Of a stretch of 64,000 nucleotides of DNA, positions 58,161 through 64,000 are shown piece after piece. Location: positions 62,001 to 126,000 of the forward strand of contig NZ_LMEP01000028.1 of the NCBI RefSeq assembly GCF_001426405.1, read 5' to 3'. Within the stretch, counting starts at the first letter, position 1; every line of letters begins with the position of its first letter. The stretch is from Streptomyces sp. Root1304 (GTDB lineage Bacteria; Actinomycetota; Actinomycetes; Streptomycetales; Streptomycetaceae). A model generated the notes under the pieces. It was not told the origin of the DNA. It searched no databases and was given only the letters and a program-made list of their open reading frames with translations. The position numbers were made by a program, and so were the translations under genes.

Positions 58161-58642
58161 ACGGACGAGCGTGCCACAGCGGAGGCCTTCTCCAGCGCCT
58201 TGTCCTGCGCGGGGCGGGGGTGCGGCTTGACGGTCGAGAGCACGGCGGCCGTCTGCTTGGCGGAGGCGATGGACTTCTCCGGCGGCTTGACCTTCTTGAA
58301 CTTGGCCCAGGCGATCAGCCCGAGCAGGACCGCGAGCAGCACGTTGAACGCGAAGGACAGCAGGAAGCACCAGATCAGGTTCCAGCCGCCGTTGCCGTTG
58401 TGCCCGCCGGTCCAGGTGTTGATGGCGTACGCGAGCGCGAAGCTCAGCATCGGCAGCGAGAACAGCAGCACCACGGCGGCCGCGATGCCCGCCACACTGC
58501 CGAACACCCCGCGCTTCACGTCCTGGCGGATCTCGGCCTTGGCCAGCGCGATCTCGTCATGCACCAGCGCGGACATCTCGGCCGTCGCCGAGGCGACCAG
58601 CTGGCCGAGGCTGCGCTCGGTTCCGTCGAACGGGTCGCTCAT
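58157..58642 (-). CDS. actinobacterial holin-X (phage holin III) family membrane protein
   Basis: A 161-residue protein with an N-terminal amphipathic region (LGQLVASATAEMSALVHDEIALAKAEI), two membrane helices (SVAGIAAAVVLLFSLPMLSFALAYAI and LIWCFLLSFAFNVLLAVLLGLIAWAKF) and a basic C-terminus. It belongs to the 'holin-X' group despite no phage context; homologs are chromosomal and conserved at this locus (Rv3669-like). Function unknown. Confidence 0.85.
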   Translation of the reverse strand: MSDPFDGTERSLGQLVASATAEMSALVHDEIALAKAEIRQDVKRGVFGSVAGIAAAVVLLFSLPMLSFALAYAINTWTGGHNGNGGWNLIWCFLLSFAFNVLLAVLLGLIAWAKFKKVKPPEKSIASAKQTAAVLSTVKPHPRPAQDKALEKASAVARSSV

Positions 58643-58695
58643 CCCTGCTCCCTCTTCTCTTCTGCGGTCCGAGTCCTTCTGCGGTCCGACTCAGA

Positions 58696-60087
58696 TCATG
58701 CCGGACGGTCGGCCCCGTCGCGCGGTGCCCCCGCCAGTTGGGCGCGCTGGCGGTGTTCGGCGGCCTTCTTCTCGTAGATCTCGGCCATCCGGAGGTGGTA
58801 CTCGGGGTTGTCCTCCTCGTAGATGTCGGGGATGCCGTCCTGGTCCTCGTCGCGGTCCTCGGCGGTGACGAGCGCCTGGTACTTCCTGACCCGCAGTTTC
58901 AGCAGGACGGAGGCGAGGACGGCCGCGATGAGCGAGCCGACGAGGACGGAGGCCTTCACCTCGTCGGTGAGGGCGGCGTCGCCGGCGAAGGCCAGCTCTC
59001 CGATGAGGAGCGAGACGGTGAAGCCGATCCCGGCGAGCGAGGCGACCGCGAACACGTCCGCCCAGGCCAGTTCGGGGTTGAGCTCCGCCCGGGTGAAGCG
59101 GGCGGCGAGCCAGGTGCCGCCGAAGATGCCGATCGCCTTGCCGACGACGAGGCCGAGGACGACACCGAGGGTGACCGGCTGGGTGAACACGTTGTGGATC
59201 GCGCCGCCGGAGACGCTGACACCGGCGGAGAACAGCGCGAACAGCGGGACGGCGAGGCCGGCCGAGAGGGGGCGGACCAGGTGCTCGATGTGCTCGCCGG
59301 GGGAGTGGTCCTCGCCCTCCCGGGTGGTGCAGCGCAGCATCAGGCCCATGGCGACGCCGGCGATGGTGGCGTGGACGCCGCTGTTGTACATCAGGCCCCA
59401 GATGACCAGGGCCAGCGGGACGTACACGTACCAGCCACGGACCTCCTTGCGGAGCAGGAACCAGAAGAGGACGAGTCCGGCGACGGCGCCGCCGAGGGCC
59501 GCGAAGTTCAGGTCGCTGGTGAAGAAGACCGCGATGATCAGGATCGCGAAGAGGTCGTCGACGACGGCGAGGGTGAGCAGGAAGGCGCGGAGCGCGGAGG
59601 GCAGCGAGGTGCCGATGACCGCGAGGACGGCGAGCGCGAAGGCGATGTCGGTGGCGGTGGGGACGGCCCAGCCGTCCAGGGAGCCGTTGCCGACGGTGTT
59701 GACCAGGGTGTAGACGAGGGCGGGCGCGGCCATGCCGCAGAGCGCGGCGATGACGGGGAGCGCGGCGGCCTTGGGGTCGCGGAGCTCGCCCGCGACGAGT
59801 TCGCGCTTGAGCTCGATGCCTGCGACGAAGAAGAAGATCGCGAGGAGGCCGTCGGCGGCCCAGTGCTGGATCGACAGGTCGAGGCCGAGGGCGGCGGGGC
59901 CCATGTGGAAGCTGCTGACGGACTCGTAGCTGTCGCTCAGCGGGGTGTTGGCCCAGACGAGGGCGGCGACGGCGGCGACGAGGAGCAGAACACCGCCGAC
60001 GGTCTCGGTGCGCAGGGCGTCGGCGAGATAGCGCCGCTCGGGCAGCGAGAGGCGGCCGAGGAATTTGCGGTCGGTGGGCGCGGACAC
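58696..60087 (-). CDS. nhaA: Na+/H+ antiporter NhaA
   Basis: A 463-residue NhaA with about 12 helices and the two functional Asp residues in TLAVVDDLFAILII. FFFVAGIELKRELVAGEL and ATDIAFALAVLAVIG are also family marks. After residue 405 there is an extra cytosolic tail with an Asp-rich DRDEDQDGIPDIYEED and a charged helix. GTG 60087 follows GGAGGT by six bases. It exchanges Na+ for H+ in pH and salt homeostasis. Confidence 0.93.
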   Translation of the reverse strand: MSAPTDRKFLGRLSLPERRYLADALRTETVGGVLLLVAAVAALVWANTPLSDSYESVSSFHMGPAALGLDLSIQHWAADGLLAIFFFVAGIELKRELVAGELRDPKAAALPVIAALCGMAAPALVYTLVNTVGNGSLDGWAVPTATDIAFALAVLAVIGTSLPSALRAFLLTLAVVDDLFAILIIAVFFTSDLNFAALGGAVAGLVLFWFLLRKEVRGWYVYVPLALVIWGLMYNSGVHATIAGVAMGLMLRCTTREGEDHSPGEHIEHLVRPLSAGLAVPLFALFSAGVSVSGGAIHNVFTQPVTLGVVLGLVVGKAIGIFGGTWLAARFTRAELNPELAWADVFAVASLAGIGFTVSLLIGELAFAGDAALTDEVKASVLVGSLIAAVLASVLLKLRVRKYQALVTAEDRDEDQDGIPDIYEEDNPEYHLRMAEIYEKKAAEHRQRAQLAGAPRDGADRPA

Positions 60088-60160
60088 GTGGGGACCTCCG
60101 TCGGGCAGGCAGGGCGAAGCACATGCCGACCAGACTTCCCGGCTCACCTAGGTTTTCCTG

Positions 60161-60193
60161 TCGCGTTCCTGACGCGATCCTTACCTTACCTAA
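60161..60193 (-). promoter_or_regulatory. inverted repeats in the nhaA promoter region
   Basis: TCGCGT-TCCTG-ACGCGA (60161-60177) is a perfect 6+6 repeat. Nearby, TTACCTTACCTAA (60181-60193) and GGCTCACCTA (60141-60150) resemble halves of the DmdR/IdeR iron box TTAGGTTAGGCTCACCTAA. The 277-base nhaA-acs gap holds these plus the acs terminator and no gene. Confidence 0.35.
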
Positions 60194-60268
60194 AGAGACG
60201 GGTTTTGCGTCCGGCGAGATTCACTCTAGGGAGATATGAGAGTTTCGTCCCCTCGGGCCGCCGGATGC

Positions 60269-60307
60269 GGAAACGCCCGCCCCGAAGCGATCGGGACGGG
60301 CGTTTCC
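60269..60307 (-). terminator. terminator of acs
   Basis: A 17-bp stem with one mismatch (60269-60285 with 60291-60307) and a 5-base loop, 58 bases after the acs stop in its direction of transcription. Confidence 0.7.
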
Positions 60308-60364
60308 GGCGTACGGGGGAGGCGTAAGCCCTCCGGGTGGTGGCCGGTGGCGTACGGCCCCGGC

Positions 60365-62320
60365 TCAGTCCTCGCTGGACGCGGCCGGCAGCTGGGTCTG
60401 GATGAGGGACATGACCGAGGAGTCGGTCAGCGTGGTGACGTCACCCAGCTCCCGGTTCTCCGCCACGTCACGCAGCAGACGGCGCATGATCTTGCCCGAG
60501 CGGGTCTTCGGCAGCTCCGCCACCGGCAGGACGCGCTTCGGCTTCGCGATCGGGCCGAGGGTCGCGCCGACGTGGTTGCGCAGCTCGGCGACCAGGTTCT
60601 CGTCCTCGCTCGCCGTGCCGCGCAGGATGACGAACGCGACGATCGCCTGACCCGTGGTCTCGTCGGCGGCGCCGACGACGGCGGCCTCCGCGACGGCGGG
60701 GTGCGAGACGAGGGCCGACTCGACCTCGGTGGTCGAGATGTTGTGGCCCGAGACGAGCATGACGTCGTCGACCCGGCCGAGCAGCCAGATGTCGCCGTCC
60801 TCGTCCTTCTTGGCCCCGTCACCGGCGAAGTACTTGCCCTCGAAGCGGGACCAGTAGGTGTCGATGTACCGCTGGTCGTCGCCCCAGATGGTGCGGAGCA
60901 TCGACGGCCACGGCTCGGTCAGGACCAGGTAGCCACCGCCGCCGTTCGGCACCTCGTTGGCCTCGTCGTCGACGACGGTGGCGGAGATGCCCGGCAGCGG
61001 GCGCTGGGCGGAGCCCGGCTTGGTCTCGGTGACGCCCGGCAGCGGCGAGATCATCATCGCGCCGGTCTCGGTCTGCCACCAGGTGTCCACGATCGGGGTC
61101 TTCCCGGCGCCGATGTGCTCGCGGTACCAGACCCAGGCCTCGGGGTTGATCGGCTCGCCGACCGAGCCGAGCACCCGGAGGCTCGACAGGTCGAACTTCG
61201 CGGGGATGTCGTCGCCCCACTTCATGAACGTACGGATCGCGGTGGGCGCCGTGTAGAGGATCGTGACGCCGTACTTCTGCACGATCTCCCAGAAACGCCC
61301 CTGGTGCGGGGTGTCAGGGGTGCCCTCGTACATGACCTGCGTCGCGCCGTTGGCCAGCGGGCCGTAGACGATGTACGAGTGCCCGGTGACCCAGCCGATG
61401 TCGGCCGTGCACCAGTAGACGTCGGTCTCCGGCTTGAGGTCGAAGACGGCGTTGTGGGTGTACGCGGCCTGGGTGAGGTAGCCGCCGGAGGTGTGCAGGA
61501 TGCCCTTCGGCTTCCCGGTGGTGCCCGAGGTGTAGAGGATGAAGAGCGGGTGCTCCGCCGGGAACGCCTCCGGGCTGTGCTCGGCGGACTGACGGGCGAC
61601 GATGTCGTCCCACCAGACGTCCCGGCCCTCGGTGAAGGCGGTGTCCTGGCCCGTACGGCGGACCACGAGGACGTGCTCGACCTGCGGGCACTTGGCGACG
61701 GCCTCGTCGATGGCCGGCTTGAGGGCGCTCGGCTTGCCGCGGCGGTAGCCGCCGTCGGCCGTGACGACCAGCTTGGCGTCGGCGTCCTGGATGCGGGAGG
61801 CGACGGCGTCGGCGGAGAAGCCGCCGAAGACCACCGAGTGGGCAGCGCCGACGCGGGCGCAGGCCAGCATCGTGATCGCGGCCTCGGGGATCATCGGCAG
61901 GTAGACGGCGACCCGGTCGCCCTTGCGGACACCCAGTTCGGTCAGGGCGTTGGCGGCCCTGGAGACCTCGTCCTTGAGCTCGGCGTAGGTGATCGAGCGG
62001 CTGTCGCCCGGCTCGCCCTCGAAGTGGATGGCGACGCGGTCGCCGTGGCCGGCCTCGACGTGCCGGTCGACGCAGTTGTACGCCACGTTCAGCTCGCCGT
62101 CCGCGAACCACTTGGCGAACGGCGGGTTCGACCAGTCGAGGGTCTCGGTCGGCTCGGTGGCCCAGGTCAGGCGCTTGGCCTGCTCGGCCCAGAAGCCCAG
62201 CCTGTCCGCCTTGGCCTGCTCGTACGCCTCCGCCGTCACGTTGGCGTGCGCGGCCAGCTCGGCGGGCGGCGAAAATCGACGCTCTTCCCGAAGCAGATTG
62301 GCCAGGCTTTCGTTGCTCAC
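60365..62320 (-). CDS. acs: acetyl-CoA synthetase (AMP-forming)
   Basis: A 651-residue ANL enzyme converting acetate, ATP and CoA to acetyl-CoA. Motifs: LFILYTSGTTGKPKGILHT (P-loop), WWQTETGAMMISPLPG, and the acetylatable catalytic lysine in PKTRSGKIMRRLLRD. It is full length. GTG 62320 follows GGGAGAT by six bases. It is monocistronic with its own terminator. A DasR-like dre site lies about 100 bases upstream. Confidence 0.96.
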   Translation of the reverse strand: MSNESLANLLREERRFSPPAELAAHANVTAEAYEQAKADRLGFWAEQAKRLTWATEPTETLDWSNPPFAKWFADGELNVAYNCVDRHVEAGHGDRVAIHFEGEPGDSRSITYAELKDEVSRAANALTELGVRKGDRVAVYLPMIPEAAITMLACARVGAAHSVVFGGFSADAVASRIQDADAKLVVTADGGYRRGKPSALKPAIDEAVAKCPQVEHVLVVRRTGQDTAFTEGRDVWWDDIVARQSAEHSPEAFPAEHPLFILYTSGTTGKPKGILHTSGGYLTQAAYTHNAVFDLKPETDVYWCTADIGWVTGHSYIVYGPLANGATQVMYEGTPDTPHQGRFWEIVQKYGVTILYTAPTAIRTFMKWGDDIPAKFDLSSLRVLGSVGEPINPEAWVWYREHIGAGKTPIVDTWWQTETGAMMISPLPGVTETKPGSAQRPLPGISATVVDDEANEVPNGGGGYLVLTEPWPSMLRTIWGDDQRYIDTYWSRFEGKYFAGDGAKKDEDGDIWLLGRVDDVMLVSGHNISTTEVESALVSHPAVAEAAVVGAADETTGQAIVAFVILRGTASEDENLVAELRNHVGATLGPIAKPKRVLPVAELPKTRSGKIMRRLLRDVAENRELGDVTTLTDSSVMSLIQTQLPAASSED

Positions 62321-62414
62321 GACATCTCCCTTTCCCAGGGCGTCCTCTGTGCGTATGTGTCCCGCGTCATAGCTCATCAGTCGGAGGCCCGGGTGACAAG
62401 AGCATCCAGGCAAT

Positions 62415-62426
62415 TGGTTTAGACCT
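62415..62426. promoter_or_regulatory. DasR-response-element-like sequence upstream of acs
   Basis: TGGTTTAGACCT matches 10 of 12 positions of the dre core TGGTCTAGACCA. It is about 95 bases upstream of the acs GTG, in its promoter region. Confidence 0.5.
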
Positions 62427-62447
62427 GTGAGTCGTCCGACGTGCGGG

Positions 62448-62481
62448 GGCCCCTTCTTCCCGAGCGGTGGGAGAAGGGGCC
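62448..62481. terminator. hairpin between acs promoter and the SulP-CA gene
   Basis: GGCCCCTTCT (62448-62457) pairs with AGAAGGGGCC (62472-62481), extended by three G-C pairs after a bulge. It lies after the SulP-CA gene end (minus strand) and upstream of acs, so it probably terminates the former. Confidence 0.6.
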
Positions 62482-62595
62482 ACACAGTCTCACGGACGGC
62501 CGCGGCGAAAGGTTCAGGACGCGCGGGGCCGGGATGAGGGGACGGATGGGTCCGGGGGGAGGGCGGCCCGCGGCTCGCGCGGCACGCCGCCCCGC

Positions 62596-64000
62596 TCAGG
62601 AGGCGCGGGCCGGTTCCAGCGCTTCGGTCGGCATGACCTGGGTGAAGACGTCGTCGTAGCTGTGCACCTCGTCCGTGCCGGAGAGCAGGTACGCCTGCGC
62701 CTCGCCCACGTGGAAGTACACGCCGTGCAGCGTCAGCGAGCCCTCGGCGAGACGCCGTGCCACCGGCTCGTACGCCCGCAGGTGCTCCAGCTGCTGCACC
62801 ACGTTCGTCAGACAGAGCTGCTCGACCGCGTCCGCCGGGAGCCGCCCGGAGATCCGGGCCCAGGCGTGTCTGCGGCTCGCCATCCGCTCCAGGCTGGGCC
62901 GGCCGTGGCGCAGCCAGCGGCGGAGCGGGGTCGGCGGATCGTCCGGACCCGCGTTCAGCAGGGCCTGCATCGCGCCGCAGCCGGAGTGGCCGCAGACGGT
63001 GATCGACGCCACCCGCAGCACGTCCACCGCGTACTCGATCGCCGCCGCCACCGAGTCGTCGCCGCTCTCCTCGCCGGGGAGGGGGACGAGATTGCCGACG
63101 TTGCGCACGGTGAAGAGGTCACCGGGGCCGCTCGACGTGATCATGCTGGTGACGAGCCGGGAGTCGGCGCAGGTCAGGAAGAGCTGCGAGGGCGTCTGGC
63201 CCTCCCGCGCGAGCCGCGCCAGCTCGTCCCGGACGAGCGGGGCGGTGTTCCGCTGGAACTTGCCGATCCCGCTGGCCAGATGCAGTCCCGCCGCCGGGCG
63301 TTCGGGGGTCTCGCTCTCGGCCCGCTCGGCCGGCCGCTCCCCGCACTGGTGGTTGTGCCAGGGCGTCCAGGGGCGGCAGCAGGCATGGGCGGCCGAGGCG
63401 GCGGTGGGGGCCGGCTCCGCGATCCGGGCGCCGGACGGGCCGGTCGTCTCGACCGTCCCGCCATGGGCGAGATGCCCGGCGGTCCAGTCGCTCAGCGTCT
63501 CGTAGGCGGCGTGGTCCATGAAGGACCCGTCGAGCTCGACCACCACGTCCGAGCCCTGCGGCAGCTGGTGCAGGGCCCGGCTCAGCCGGGGCACGGCGAG
63601 GAAGGTCAACTGGCCGCGTACGTGCAGCAGCTGACGGCCGTCCCGCTCCTCGCGGGTGATCCGCGTACGGGCGAGCCGGTGCAGGGCGACGGCGATGGCC
63701 ACGCCGACACCGAGGGCCACGCCCTCCAGGATGCCGACGAGGACGACACCGGACAGGGTCGCGGCGTAGACGACGACCTCGCGGTGCCGGGTGACGGTAC
63801 GGATGTGGGTGATGCTGACCATCTGGAGGCCGACCACCATGACGAGCGCGGCGAGCGCCGGCAGCGGGATCAGGTCGAGCACCGGTACGAGCAGCAGGGC
63901 CGCCAGCACGATCCAGAGTCCGTGCAGCATCGTGGAGGCGCGGGACACCGCGCCCGCCGAGACGTTGGCGACGCTGCGGACCGCGACCCCGGCGACCGGA
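62596..64000 (-). CDS. SulP transporter fused to beta-carbonic anhydrase (partial; N-terminus beyond the window)
   Basis: The visible C-terminal 467 residues read through the window edge: PVAGVAVRSVANVSAGAVSR is the typical SulP core, so ATG/GTG codons near 63948 are internal. Membrane helices (LWIVLAALLLVPVLDLIPL...) lead to a STAS-like region (LLHVRGQLTFLAVPRLSRAL), a low-complexity linker, and a beta-carbonic anhydrase with the zinc residues in LTCADSRLV and VCGHSGCGAM. The fusion implies bicarbonate handling coupled to CO2 hydration. It lies downstream of, and converges with, no other gene here. Confidence 0.9.
   Translation of the reverse strand, partial: PVAGVAVRSVANVSAGAVSRASTMLHGLWIVLAALLLVPVLDLIPLPALAALVMVVGLQMVSITHIRTVTRHREVVVYAATLSGVVLVGILEGVALGVGVAIAVALHRLARTRITREERDGRQLLHVRGQLTFLAVPRLSRALHQLPQGSDVVVELDGSFMDHAAYETLSDWTAGHLAHGGTVETTGPSGARIAEPAPTAASAAHACCRPWTPWHNHQCGERPAERAESETPERPAAGLHLASGIGKFQRNTAPLVRDELARLAREGQTPSQLFLTCADSRLVTSMITSSGPGDLFTVRNVGNLVPLPGEESGDDSVAAAIEYAVDVLRVASITVCGHSGCGAMQALLNAGPDDPPTPLRRWLRHGRPSLERMASRRHAWARISGRLPADAVEQLCLTNVVQQLEHLRAYEPVARRLAEGSLTLHGVYFHVGEAQAYLLSGTDEVHSYDDVFTQVMPTEALEPARAS

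Noticed and set aside
58157..58642. Prophage holin
   Set aside because: The family name includes holin, but there are no phage structural or lysis genes; homologs are chromosomal at this locus.

Overview
The window is chromosomal DNA from a Streptomyces-type actinomycete. The evidence is very high GC with GC-rich third codon positions, many GTG and TTG starts, a WblA-type WhiB protein, an XRE/DUF397 pair, a Crp of the actinobacterial size, and a housekeeping order (ybaB-recR-DUF5063-ask-asd-ECF sigma; acs, crp, nth, paired ArsA-like ATPases, wblA, PBP) that I recall from Streptomyces chromosomes. I see no prophage, IS element or CRISPR array.

Layout. 0-2.4 kb: accessory regulators (XRE + DUF397) and a RHH/PIN toxin-antitoxin pair. 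2.4-5.9 kb: MarR + DJ-1/PfpI operon divergent from a class III aminotransferase, then a GntR regulator. 5.9-14.1 kb: a hypothetical and an orphan SLATT membrane protein, then ybaB-recR-DUF5063, aspartokinase-asd, and an ECF sigma factor coupled to a membrane protein. 14.1-24.9 kb: SURF1, S9 peptidase, methyltransferase, a TPR regulator, a YdcF-like membrane protein, an alkyl-sulfatase-like enzyme, a Ser/Thr kinase and a glycosyltransferase. 24.9-28.3 kb: an unusual RCK-TM-RCK channel-like protein and a PucR regulator. 28.6-35.8 kb: a 7-kb pair encoding a flotillin and a 1646-residue AAA+ ATPase. 35.8-39.4 kb: two near-twin ArsR regulators, each next to a site of the same form (AATTGC-N8-GCAATT), controlling a SulP transporter, a STAS protein and two tiny proteins. 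39.4-43.6 kb: DUF1326/DUF2182 pair, tRNA-Pro(CGG), membrane protein, phosphoesterase, YqeY. 43.6-62.3 kb: a conserved actinobacterial block (PBP1A, wblA, two ArsA-like ATPases, DUF4177, RidA, NUDIX, MBL, SPFH, crp, nth, CoA pyrophosphatase, MarP-like protease, epoxide-hydrolase-like enzyme, holin-X protein, nhaA, acs). Its order closely parallels, from memory, Mycobacterium tuberculosis Rv3667-Rv3683. 62.6-64 kb: the C-terminal part of a SulP-carbonic anhydrase fusion running off the window.

How the genes fit together. Many products deal with the cell envelope and its stresses: PBP1A, the MarP-like protease, two SPFH proteins, NhaA and two SulP transporters. Others link metabolism to development (Crp, WblA, Acs with a DasR-like site). 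Translational coupling through ATGA/GTGA overlaps is frequent and marks the operons.

Best candidates for something new: (1) the flotillin + giant AAA+ ATPase pair, with a strong hairpin between the genes; (2) the twin-ArsR regulon with its shared operator; (3) three tandem units of about 35 bp at 19206-19310, each a hairpin followed by a DnaA-box-like 9-mer; (4) the RCK-TM-RCK channel-like protein without a canonical selectivity filter. All functional statements are from sequence reading and recalled family knowledge; no search was run.
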